DNA of 64,000 nt from Climacteris rufus (taxonomy: Eukaryota > Chordata > Aves > Passeriformes > Climacteridae): assembly GCA_013398175.1 (NCBI GenBank), contig VZRZ01002579.1, forward strand, positions 303,984-367,983, in the 5' to 3' direction. Shown one piece after another: positions 50,001-61,125 of this stretch. Both the position numbers and the translations under genes were made by a program. Numbering within the stretch: the stretch's first letter is position 1; each line of letters opens with the position of its first letter. The notes under the pieces were generated by a model that worked only from the letters and a program-made list of their open reading frames with translations, had not been told where the DNA came from and ran no database searches.

Positions 50001-51181
50001 GTGTCTAAAAAAAAAATTACTTAGTCCTGACACTGCCTCACTTGTGCTGATGAAATGATATCTGGTTTTGTATACATTTAAAGACATATTTATTTTGTAA
50101 AGAAACATACACATTAAAGAGGAATAATCCAGCAGGCAGCTGTCAGGTTTGTATGCTGGTTGTAATTTTTTTCTAAACCATGGTCTTACTAGGAACTCAC
50201 TAAACTTGCCACAGTTTCCTTGGAATGAGACCACATGTGCTTCAAACTGATACAAGAAGAACATTTGAGGTGGTCCATTGTAGCTGTCACAGGGAACCAG
50301 AAATAAGCTTGTCAAACAAAAAGCCTGCCCTTTCAAGAGTTTTTGCTAAACAGGTATGGCTTTGATCACAGTTTGAATTTGCAGCTCACCTTCAAAGTTC
50401 AGGAAAGTTTAAAAAGAGCTCTCTTTATTAAACTGTCTTTATCTCAACCCATAAGTCTTTTAGCTTTTACCCTTCTGATTTTCTCCCTGATCCTGCTCCT
50501 GGGGAAGCAAGGGAGAGGCTGCATTGTGCTTGGCTGCTGGCGGGGGCTAAACCATGACATATATCTGTGCTTGGCTCTTGCTGTCTATTCCTACATGTGG
50601 AGGCTTTTGTGTGTTCTTTAATGAAGAGCATCCATTGTTGTGACTGAGGTCTTTGGGATGTCATTTGTACTTATGGTAAAGAACACCAGAAAACAACAAG
50701 GTTTTGCATGTGTTTGGTGTCCTTGCATGGGTGGATATCTGTTGATCATGTCCTAACTCATAGGACAGTCTTGTGCTGTAAGAGCTACAGGAGAAGACAC
50801 TATCTCATGTCATTTTCTTTATCAAGGCATACTATGGGAAAAGGACAATAGAAGACAGTAGCAGGTTTTTTAATTGTGTTTTATGCACTTGGATTTGGCA
50901 AAAAAGCTGAGATTTGGAGAGAAGCCCCAAAATGTTGGTACAAACTTTATTACATACTTTATAATTAATCTAAATACTTGTGTCCATTTATATGTAGATT
51001 TGCACTGTGTTGTAAGAATGAGCAAAAGAACCCTCAAAACCAAACAACTGCCTTGATTATGTAAAAATACTAGTCATCCAAAATTTCCTTAAGCATTTTA
51101 CTATGAAGGACTACATCCTTAATTCAACAAACCAATCCTACCCTGGTGAGGCTTATCTGGTGTTAATAGTGAAAAATGGCT
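44086..51181. other. Long noncoding stretch, possible conserved elements
   Basis: No supported gene. Longest frames are under 130 codons and unrecognised. The E-box palindrome at 47824-47841 is listed separately. The segment at 46600-47400 is non-repetitive, has an ATTTGCAT octamer at 47326-47333, and reads like a conserved noncoding element, which needs a cross-species alignment. A 15-base T run lies near 46758. Confidence 0.55.
47824..47841. promoter_or_regulatory. 18-bp palindrome centred on an E-box (CACGTG)
   Basis: TCACTGCACGTGCAGTGA is its own reverse complement. The centre CACGTG (47830-47835) is the canonical E-box bound by MYC/MAX, USF and related bHLH factors. Perfect symmetry extends six bases beyond the E-box on each side. 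Whether it is bound is not known. Confidence 0.45.
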
Positions 51182-51187
51182 AAATGC
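51182..51187. repeat. Target-site duplication, left copy (AAATGC)
   Basis: Exact match to 51494-51499 across the LTR at 51188-51493. Confidence 0.8.
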
Positions 51188-51493
51188 TGTTGCTGTCCAG
51201 TCTTATCAAAGATATAATGACAATACCTTCAGACGTAGATGGAGATGAGAAAAATGGCGGAAGTGGCGCAGTTTTAATTGCTTTTATACAGTCATAAACA
51301 GGAAACAGAATTGAGATAAGGGTGCACCAATAGAGAACAGGTAAACAGGCCTTACATTGGAGGAAAGAGAGATTCTGGGTCAAAACTCAGGACCCCAGAA
51401 TACATCTCTTCAGCTTCTTCTGAGGGCTGGAGGCATCTCACAGACCCATGGGAATCACTTCCAGACCCCAGAAGCCTGCCATGTGATCCTGCA
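51188..51493 (-). mobile_element. Solo LTR, 306 bp, family 2
   Basis: On the minus strand it starts TGCAGGATCAC and ends GGACAGCAACA (TG...CA). It carries a CCAAT-type motif in inverted form (ATTGG), a TATAAAAG box (plus-strand CTTTTATA at 51281-51288), an AATTAAA signal, then a CpG-containing stretch (GCGCCACTTCCGCC). This is the usual order of U3 promoter and R region. Perfect 6-bp AAATGC duplications flank it, again pointing to a class II (ERVK-like) integrase. The sequence does not align with family 1 (copies A-C) by eye. No internal genes. Confidence 0.82.
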
Positions 51494-51499
51494 AAATGC
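51494..51499. repeat. Target-site duplication, right copy (AAATGC)
   Basis: Exact copy of 51182-51187. Confidence 0.8.
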
Positions 51500-54085
51500 T
51501 AAGTGTAAAAAGATATGAATTGCACCTACCAATGTGCAGTTAGATCTACAAGCAAAAAAGTAACTGTTCACAGAAAATGCTCATTGGAAACTCCGTAATT
51601 TTTGTAATTCTGTGGGTTTTTTTATTAATGGTATCCCTTTGATGCTATTTATATTACTTTAAAAGTAATTTTATTACCCAGAATATTTTTTTCTTTACAA
51701 TGTATTATCTTTCCCATTAAAAAACTATTAAAACAAACATTCTGTTTATCATCTAGTTTGTAGTGCAACTTGGAAAATACAAGTAGGATATTGTACTGTT
51801 TTCACACATCCCCTTCTCATTTTCCTACAGAATATTGAAAATCTGTGTCAGAGTCTGTGTCTTTGGCTGACCTTCAGGAAAAATTGATCAATATATTCTG
51901 GTATGGAAAGAAGAAATATATCTGTGAGAGGAATGAAGCAGTAGTGAGGCAAAACCCTGAATACTTAAAGAGAAAGGAAGTCAAAAGGTCTTGCTCTGAG
52001 ACATTCTCTAACAGTCTTGATGCTTGAATTATCTGAACCTATCACAGAGAGTTGCAAATATCTTGATTACTTTCATTATTTTCATTGAATGCTTTACATA
52101 CCAGATGTGAGCACCCATGTTCCACCATGCAGACTATATTAACAACTTCTTAAAGGCATCTTCTATTTGCCAAGGTTCTGAATGCACAGTGTGTTCTTAA
52201 AAGTTCAATTAAAGAGCTTGCCTGTAAATCAAGAATGAAACCAACACAAAAAGCACAACTCAGCTTCTGTGAAGGTATGTTGTTGCCAGCAATAAATGTG
52301 GAAAAAGCCATTAAAATGGTCATGGAGCCAAATAAAGGCTCAGGATTGTTGGACTGTTTGCACTGGCTGTACACACAGTTTCAAAAAAATCAATGTCTAC
52401 ATCAAACATGCTACAATTAGGCTTCAAAGAGTGTTTTATTACAAAGTAGGTGAAAAACTTGTAAATTTCAGTGCACTGCTATAAGTGTGCATTTTCAATT
52501 TTTTTGCTTGGAAAAGTGAACCTTGTATAGATTCTGATTTAATTATGGTTAAATTATTTTAACTCTTAAAACCAGGTTTTAATTCCAAAGCCCCATTTTT
52601 ACATTTAGAAATTATTTTCTATAAACACTTGTTCAAATACACGTACACTGCTTTTTTCCCTTGTCAATAAAAACCTCAGCTATAATACTGCAGTATGTAA
52701 TTTTCATAGGGTCCACACTAGTTAAGAACCAAGGAATTGAAGGACAGTACTAACACAGCTTTGCACAAGATTAGCACAAGACAATCCTCAGAATGGGACA
52801 AAACAGAAAGAGTGTTTGTCTTAAATGCTAAACTATAAGATAATGATTATCTGGAATAGCTGATGGAAGGAAGAGGATCCCCTGTTTTCAATAGTGAATG
52901 GGAGAGGGTAGGTGGGAAATAGTACTTAATGACTGGTGAAATTAAAAAAGTATGATACAACCAAAAGAACAGATTAGGTAAGTTCTTTGTGAATGAGCAT
53001 TCAGAAAAGTCTAAATGAGGAGAAAGACAGCATTTACAAGGGACACAAAAAGGATACTTTTTCCTCCAGAGACAAAATTAGAACCCGAATGGGATGTTGT
53101 GCAACATATATATTATTTTTTAGGTTTTTGGGGGTTTCTTCGGGGATTTTTAAAGACTGTGACAGAAGCTGGGGTCCTGACTGAGATCTGAATCAAAGTT
53201 GCTGCCTATAACCCTGTCAGACCAGGCAGACTGGCAGCATTCCCCTCTGGGAATGAGAGATTGGGGAAGTATGCCAAATGCCCCTTAGCAAATCCCTGAA
53301 CAGTGCACTCGGTGAGAAATTCCTGAAGATGAAATGCATTGACATTGTTAGCCATTTGCAGCCTTTTAGTTTTGCAACAATTTTATTGGACTGCTATAGT
53401 TATGTGACTACCTTCTGCAGGGTTTTATGTGTCAGCCATGTCTAAAATGTAATCCTTCATCTCTGTGCAATTCTGCAAAACCTTTTGTAGATTCAGTAGC
53501 ACACTGAGCTCAGGTTTCTCCCAGACATAACAAGAGGCAAAAAAAAAAAAGAAAATGTTATTTGAGACAAACCCCAGTTGATTTACCTTGAAAGGTTTTC
53601 TCTTTTCCAGAAGATAGCACATCTAAGATAGAATGACATGGGTGCTGAGTCAACCTGATGGTTTTCCAGTTCAGCACAGGCTCTTATTAATGCTATAACA
53701 CTGCTGCTGTGTAGAATGATCTTTTGGATACCTCAAGAATTTAAGACACTTGTCTCATGCATTTTGCAGATCCTATTTGTAACAGAGGACTCTCTGGATT
53801 GAAAAAGCCATACACAGTAGCTTTTTGGCTACAGACAGAAGCTCACTATTGCATTCTTTTGCACTGAATAGAGGCTTTTATAGTGTAAATGTGCATTTAT
53901 CTAATTCATAGGGTTACTTCCAACCAGTCAACACAACTGCAAGTAACTGTTCAGTTGTTAGGCAGTTATTTTATTTTATCTTGAACAGGTCGGGTTTTTC
54001 TCTTTGTCTCCCATCAGGGTAAGATGATAGAAGGCTGGAGGCACAGGGTATGTACAAACTCACTTAAGTTTCACTTTTATGTGAA
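51500..54085. other. Noncoding spacer, nothing recognised
   Basis: A+T-rich sequence between two solo LTRs. No gene, known repeat or convincing regulatory motif was found. Confidence 0.6.
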
Positions 54086-54091
54086 TCCCTA
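54086..54091. repeat. Target-site duplication, left copy (TCCCTA)
   Basis: Exact match to 54394-54399 across the LTR at 54092-54393. Confidence 0.85.
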
Positions 54092-54393
54092 TGTTGCCCT
54101 GAGTTTTGTAGTTCTTGATGTTTTCATTCTTCTGTAACTGTTTCTCACACATTCCCTGTAAACATAACCATGTTTTTGTAATGGTAGTTTATTATTTACA
54201 TTCCTTTCTCCTGGGCGGAGAGATTTGATGGATATTTCCTTTGACCAGTGTTATTGAGGGGCAGCGAGTTCTCCCTCCAATCCACTGTGGTTTCTAAGAC
54301 ACATATAAAATAAAGTCAGGCCGGTTCGGGCCCAGTTTCTTTGCTCTCTTTTAGCAGGTGTCCATGTCCTCCTTTTTGTGTAGAGTAGTGACA
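54092..54393 (+). mobile_element. Solo LTR, 302 bp, family 1 copy C
   Basis: It starts TGTTGCCCTGAG and ends TAGTGACA. It aligns almost end to end with the reverse complement of copy A (16380-16684). An ACATATAAAATAAAG run supplies both a TATA-like box and an AATAAA signal at 54309-54314. The R/U5 part after the signal is the most variable part among the three copies. Perfect TCCCTA duplications flank it. As with the other copies, no gag, pol or env remains. Confidence 0.92.
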
Positions 54394-54399
54394 TCCCTA
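54394..54399. repeat. Target-site duplication, right copy (TCCCTA)
   Basis: Exact copy of 54086-54091. Confidence 0.85.
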
Positions 54400-57300
54400 C
54401 ATTACTGAAGTTGTTGCGTTAAATCTTCCCGTAACATCTTTGTTGCTGATTCTGGCCTGACGTTCTTGTTGATGATTGATTATACACCCTTCATTCAGAA
54501 AGATCGCAATGCACTGTTTTATTTATGTAAAAACTCTCAGTTTAAGCACCCAAATGAAAGCAGCCTGTTACTGAATTCTGTGGCTATTCCAAAGCACTGA
54601 ATTTCCTATTCTGTTTTCTCCACTGCTCCTTTGTCTGCTCCCAGCAATATGGCATGCTTTCTCACTTCTGTCAGCTCTGCCTTTTGCTGAATCCCCAGTG
54701 AAAAGTTAATTCAGCTTCTGAAGGGACATAGAACTCTTCCAGCAAAAGAATGAGAAATTTTTCATCTGGTTTTATGTGCTGAACTGACTCAACAATAAGA
54801 GAGAGCTGGCACAAAGGATAGGGCAGGACCTACAAACAGGTCCTAACCTGATGGAGGAAGATGAAGCTGAACCACTCCTTTGGAGGTGTTAAAATTGCAG
54901 GAGTGTTTTAGATGAGCTCAGCTGTCTAATAGCAGACAGAGGTTAATTAATGGCATTTGTCTGAGCTGGACTAGTCTTGGACCGAAGTTCAGAGACGTGT
55001 CCTTCAATGCAAGCAACTACGTGTGCAGCTTCTGCCTGTTCTTAAAAGTAAGGCAGATTCGCTAATGCTGCTTCTTGTTAAAGCCTTCAGACCAGTTTAA
55101 TACCTTGTCTTAAATGAGAAATTACCAAAAACAACCCATCCTGCATCAGTCTATTAAAAAAGAAATATTTCTTGCTGTTACTGACAAATCTATCAATAAG
55201 ATGTGCTAAGAAAGCAGCTCAATGTGATATAGCTGTAAGTAGTATATTATATTGGTTGCATTTTTGGGACTCCATCTGATCGGAAAGATCCATGAGAATG
55301 TCGCCTGGACAGGGTAGTGAATCACTCTAATAATGAGCTCTGCCCTCTTTGTTGCCCCATGTCCATTCTGCAGAGAACAATGTAAACAGAGAGAAAGAAA
55401 GCAGTAAAAGGAGTCTATTTCTGTAGGCTAGTGGTTTGGCTACTTATCTAAAAGAGTGCCCTGGGCCCTGGTTCCTGTTCACTGGTCTGATGATGTAGAT
55501 GGAGGCTGAGGATCAGCTGCAGATAGAAGTCTCAGGCACAGAAGCTGGAACACTGAACTCCACAGCCTTGTCAGTGGCTGAGCTGGATTGAAAATTCTTC
55601 ATTCTTGGCTGCCTACAAGCCCAAGTTCATTAGTATATTTGGAAAGTCCTCACTTTCCCTGGCCCAGCCCAGCTCAGCCTACTGTCTGAAGATGAACACA
55701 GTATCCAGGCAGCATAGGCTTGGGTGCCCTTGGGCAAAAGATTCCAGTGTTTGCCATCTGGGTTGCTGCAAGTCAGTGAACAGTATTTGGGTCAAAGTGG
55801 ATTCAGTGCAAAATGTCTCTGACAAAGACTGTGCATCAATCTGCTTCATCCTGGCATCCCTGTCTTACCATCTATTTGTGATTCCCTATCTGTCCTCTTT
55901 TCCTGGTCTGAAACTTCTGTGACAATAATCATGACAGTGCATTGCCTAAAGCAGGTTCAAAAGAGACACCCTTTTATGACTGGTCTCATCTTTCTATATG
56001 CTGTGTGATATGTGATGCTCGGTGGTGGGGTAAGGATAGTGGGACACCCCAGATTGGGGGGGATTAGTGTGTCACAACCTCCTCATGGGTAGGAGGAAAT
56101 AGAAAGTGATAGGTCAAGACAGCAATGAGCCCCCAGCCTGGGGGCTCATGAGCATGGCTATGAGACAGCACAAAACTTTACTGAGTGCTGCCAGACCAGA
56201 TCTGAGCAGGCAATAACCAAATCCATGCAGGGTAAGCAGCTACACTCAGCAGAGTCAAAGGCCCTTCATTCTTCCTAAAATATGGGATTATTTTTGTCTC
56301 TGGATGTCCAATTTAATAGCATCCCTTCTACCTTAGCTTTTTATAGTTAATATAGTTACACACTGATATACCTACAACATACTAAACACTGTGGGTACTG
56401 ACTTTCTTATGGAATCTATAGAGAGAGAAATACAGCACTCTTTGTTGAGACTATTTATCTCTAGAAGAGAACATTCAGGAATCAGAGGCACGATAAAGTC
56501 ACTGTGACATAAGAAGTTTGTACCTGCCAAGTTTGAGTCTGTAGCTGCTGGTGTCTGTTTCTGTGAATGCTCCCAGCCAACTCCTCACATGTCAGACCCT
56601 ATATAAGGAAGGCTCAAACTGTGGTACATCATGCTACAGCCAAAGCTGTCTGAGTTTCTGAACAGGGATAATTGTTTTGCCTTAACTCACAGGTGGCAAT
56701 TGGATAATCTACAGTCTAGGCCCTGATCTAGGAACTCTCGTAACACTCTGCAGGACCTCCCTTTTTGATAAATCTCTAGACTTTGAAAGACTGTGTGTTC
56801 ATAACACCTTGTGACTAACTTGTCTTAGAAATTAAGGAGATTTTTTCTTCTGAACATAAATAAGAATATAGAGCAATTCATTGAACTTCATTGAAGTACT
56901 TCTGGATTTACTTTAGTGTAGCTGAGAGCAGAATCAGACTCTATATGTGTTGGCATGTGCTCTATAGGACATTGTAAGAAAAAACAACAAAGTTATCCTT
57001 CTTAAATCATGTTTCAGCTTGCTGGTGGATCTGAGCTTTAAACACTACACTCTAGTCTAATGCCAGAAATTTTACCTGCTTTCAGATCTCTCCATTTTAA
57101 ACTGTTTGCCAAGGCTTGAAAACTGTAGGTGTAAAATACAGTTAAGAAGTTTTACACTCTGAGACTTGCCAAACAAAGTAAGTCCATGTCTCCCTGTATT
57201 AATGACTTGACATACTATAGCATGTCTGGAAAACTATGACTTTAATTAGTGAAAAATTAGACAACACTTTAAAACAGTTGCAGTACATTAGTGTTGTTTC

Positions 57301-57539
57301 TTAGAATTATAAGTTTGAAAAGGTTTTCATTTACTCTTATCAATGGAAAAAAAGGTTACGGTAATATGTTGAAAGTTTCAGTTCCTTCTGGTTAACCAGA
57401 GAATAGGTATACGCACAAGCAATATTTCACATGATGGAGCTGTGCACACAAGTATCTTATGTAGATTTAGCCTTTGAGACTTAGAGGCTTGTCCTGTTTG
57501 CTGAAAACTAACTGTGTACTGGCCTTCATGAATAGGACC
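54400..57539. other. Noncoding sequence with one strong hairpin
   Basis: No supported gene; the 105-codon frame at 55605-55922 has no recognisable content. The segment 56010-56260 is G+C-richer, contains the hairpin at 56125-56149 and runs of G, and could be another degraded LTR, but no ends were found. A CTATATAAGG motif lies near 56599. Confidence 0.55.
56125..56149. repeat. 12-bp-arm hairpin with single-base loop
   Basis: ATGAGCCCCCAG (56125-56136), one C, then CTGGGGGCTCAT (56138-56149). The arms are perfectly complementary and G+C-rich, so the hairpin would be very stable as RNA or single-stranded DNA. It lies in a G+C-richer patch of unknown origin. Confidence 0.9.
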
Positions 57540-57985
57540 ATAGCCTTAGGAATGGATTATACTCCTTTAGTCAACACTCATTAGGTCACGTCTAGAACAG
57601 TGCATCCAGTTTCAGTCCTCCAATGCAAGACAGACATTAATAAATGGCAGCAAGTTCAGGAGAGAGCCACCAAGGCTGAGGGAATCCGGGCTGGTTCAGC
57701 CTGCACAGCTGCCTTCTCGCCTATAAGGAGGTTACTGTGAAGACAGAGCAAGGCCAAGATGCACGGTGGGAGAACAAGAAACAGTGATGACAAATTGAAA
57801 CAGGGAAATTCCAAATAAAAGCCAGGAAATATTGTCTCCATTGGGATTACTTTTTATTGGAAATGGTAAACTAGAGAGACTGTGGAACTGAACAACCTGA
57901 TTTGAATCCAGTGTTGACCCTGGTTTGAGCAGAAGACTGCTCAAGAGAACTCTCTCTTGTTCCCAAACTGAGTGAATCTGTGATG
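57540..57985 (+). mobile_element. Old CR1 LINE 3' remnant
   Basis: Plus-oriented CR1 text is visible but heavily decayed: 'cattaggtcacgtctagaac', 'gtgcatccagtttcagtcct', 'agcaagttcaggagagagcc', then 'ggaactgaacaacctgattt' and 'ctctcttgttccca' near the 3' end. Order and spacing fit the end of CR1 ORF2 plus the 3' UTR, with internal deletions. The terminal octamer tail is not recognisable. The minus-strand frames here (57656-57992) are shadows. Confidence 0.65.
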
Positions 57986-60589
57986 TTGTCATCTGATAGA
58001 GTCATTTGCATCAGTGAAAGTGGATGTAGGAAGCTACTAAAAGAAAATGGAAGTTTATTTTTCTGGGTGCAAATCCTAATCCATTGTGCAATTCAAAGCA
58101 GTAGCAAATGTCTAGGCATCATCTTTACTTAGCTTTCTCTGCTCTGTACTTACTAAGCGATTAATATCTAGCCAAACTAAAAGAGAGTAGAATTAGTCCA
58201 TTAGGTTACTTCTGATTTACTAAGCAAAGTAAATAGCTCTATGAGCTTTAACAAAGTTACATTGTCAACTGAAGGAAAAGCATTAAAAAAGGCCGAATAC
58301 AAGAGAATAAAGAGAGCAGAAAACATGAAGAAGGAAGGGCTGAGTTGTCTTTCCCATTTTCCATGATGTTTCACTACATTTTGGGCAAATAAATAGATTT
58401 CTCCTCTCTTTTTTTGGCACATATTCAGACTTCACATGTTGTGTCTACACTGGAGCTGCAGTATGAATTTTAGGATGCTTGGTATTCCTAGAGCCTGGTG
58501 TCTGGGACAGCAGTCTGCATTTAGCCTCAGCTCGGATTGTCTAAAATTTAGGAAATGCCCACGTTTAGAATGCACTCCAAGTATTCTGTGGGGCATAACC
58601 ATCTTTAGCTCTTCTGCTTGTGCTTATCACTGCAAACACTGAAATCTATGTTTTGGCAGGGCTATAATTTTCTTGGTGGTTTTACTACATTCTCGCCAGA
58701 ATATAGGCATGGTCTACTTTGAGTAAGGCAAGCATCATACACAGACATTTATTGCAGTCTTTGGTCCACTCCTTGGGGCAGTTTACAAAGCAATGCAGAT
58801 GCATCAGTCAGTGTTCAATATTTTTTGTGACAAAATCTCCCATCTTGTGGTATTTATGTGATAGGCCAGTTGTATAAGTAGATGTACATTTGATTCCCAG
58901 TTGCCTTCACATTTAACTGCCGAAACCAGTCTGATATTCTTTTACACTTTACTTAGTATGGATTCAAATGGTGTATCCTTATTGGTCTGAGCACCACAGA
59001 GAATATAAACAAGAATTAGAAACTAACCCTGAGATCTCCAGCTGTGTTCAAGTGCTGTACATGGATGAAACTTCTAATCTTGAAGAGAAAAATAGCTGTG
59101 ACTAACTGTTGATCTTGTTAAGAACAGTAATGGCTAAATGTTTGGGTTAACACTGATTTGTAAGATGGAATCATCATTTGACTTTGTTGACGTGGCAATT
59201 ATTTTAAAAACAATCAGATAAAAAGATCCATTAATCTACTTTCCTTCAGTATTTTCAAATATGCTGCAGCAAAAAATGCCTGATAAAATTATTAAGGTTA
59301 TTTATTTCAGTGTCTTTGCCTTTACATGTCTGAATGGAGTCCAGCCAGAATCCTACTCAGAGTAGTATTTAATATGTGCTGGCAAAAAAAAAAGCTATTT
59401 TTAAAATTAACTTGCTAGAGTATTCCGGTTTGTATGTTAAATGTAAATACACATATTTTGTCAATTCAGTGAGAAAAAAAACACAAAATAATTTTTAAAA
59501 TCCAAGACTGTTTTCTTTTTGATTTGGTAATATCTTGATAGGTAACGTTTTTCTTTAAGTACTCCCTGTAATCCTTGTAATAAAGATGCAGAAAAGAAGT
59601 GAGGGAAACTGACTTTTAAAACTTAGCTATCTTGGTGAGAGGTAAGAGTACTGAATCAAAACATAAACCAAATGCTTATGTTACCCAAAACATGAGCTGA
59701 TACATAGTGTAAATCTGATTAGCCAAGATTTTACTTCTTTCACTTAGTAAGTATTTTTGAGCCTCATTTTGGCCCTCTGGCTCAAACTGAGCTGTGTGTT
59801 CCCCGTTGAGGCATGCCTTCAATTCCAGTTGCTCTATGTATGCTCTATTGAGGATAAATAAAACTGAATCAGAATCTGGCTTCATGTATTATATTTAACA
59901 TTTTAAAGATAACTGAAGGCTTGATTTTAGTTGCCAAGACTTTGTAGCAAGTAAATTTTGTAACCAAGAAAACAGAAGATAAACCACAGATAAAACCACA
60001 ATAATTTCTTAATTAACAGAAAACACCCTCAAGTTGTCTTTTGAAGCTAAAAGGTGTTCTCTTTCTTCCTGTTTCCAGCATTGAGGCTGCTTTAAATCGC
60101 CATGTTCTGGTTACCATAGAGTATATGGCCAGAAAAATACAAATTAGTCTCAGCGTTGGTGCTGGTAATTAAATTAAAGTACCTGTTGTGATTCTACAAC
60201 CCTTGTGTTGTGAACCCATGTACTTAGGCTACAATACAGTAGAACTGATTTAATTATTTTGGTTTAGGATACCAGGGACTACGGTACACTTTCTAGAGAC
60301 CTTCAATATTATGAAATGTAGAGGTCTGTTTTTCAAGAGGATCGATATTATAAAACATAGATGTCTGCATGGCCCTGTAAGATCTGTATCACTTCCTCCA
60401 AATGGGAGCCACAGGAGTCAGCAGCTTAAGTGGAAGTAGTTTATAATAGTCAATAGGAGATGCTGAAGAGACGAATATAGCTTAACTTGTTGAATCATTT
60501 AGTAAGTTACATTGGAATCTCTCTCTGAGATTGCTTCTCGAAGTAACTAAAAACGTGTTAGGGTAAATAGTTCAGTGTCATATACAGTT
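57986..60589. other. Noncoding spacer, nothing recognised
   Basis: A+T-rich sequence between two old CR1 fragments. No gene, LTR or regulatory motif could be supported. Confidence 0.6.
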
Positions 60590-61125
60590 GAACTCTGAAG
60601 GCATCCAGCAGTGAAAATCCCACAACCATCTGAGCAACCTGATTCAGTGGTTTATCACCTTCACTGAGAAGACTTTTTTTTCCTTGATTGTATAGAGAAC
60701 TTCCTGTGCTGCAGTTTGCATTCATTGCATCTCATTTTTCCACTGTATACACGTCTTTGGCTCCATCTTCTCTATAACCCTTCCACTGGAAGGGTGGAAT
60801 ACTGTTAGATTTCCCCTTTGATCCCTTGGCTGAGTGAAAATTGTCTCTGATTCTTTCTATATTTCCCAGTTCTCCTGATAATCTTGGTGGTCTTCCACTG
60901 GAATTACTCTAACATGTACAAAGAGGATCACAACTGGATATAGCACTCCAAACACAATTTCACATGTGTCAAATAGAGGGGAATAATCACTTTTCCTGAA
61001 TGTTGAACTTTCTTGCTAATAAGTCCAGGATGGTGTTGATCTGCTGCTGCCTCCTGATCAGATTACCATCCATGATGTCTGGTGGTAGTTTGCTTACTCA
61101 ATCTGTATCTCTCTAAAAGGGAACT
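60590..61125 (-). mobile_element. Old CR1 LINE fragment, reverse orientation
   Basis: On the plus strand the reversed CR1 blocks appear in order: 'atctgagcaacctgattcag', 'agagaacttcctgtgctgca', 'ctttggctccatcttctcta', 'ctgataatcttggtggtctt', 'acaactggatatagcactcc', 'agtccaggatggtgttgatc'. These match the 3' UTR and C-terminal ORF2 of avian CR1 with strong divergence. The 3' terminal octamers are missing. No coding potential remains. Confidence 0.75.

Noticed and set aside
49962..50336. 124-codon minus-strand frame
   Set aside because: No recognisable motif, no splice or promoter context, and composition like the surrounding noncoding DNA.
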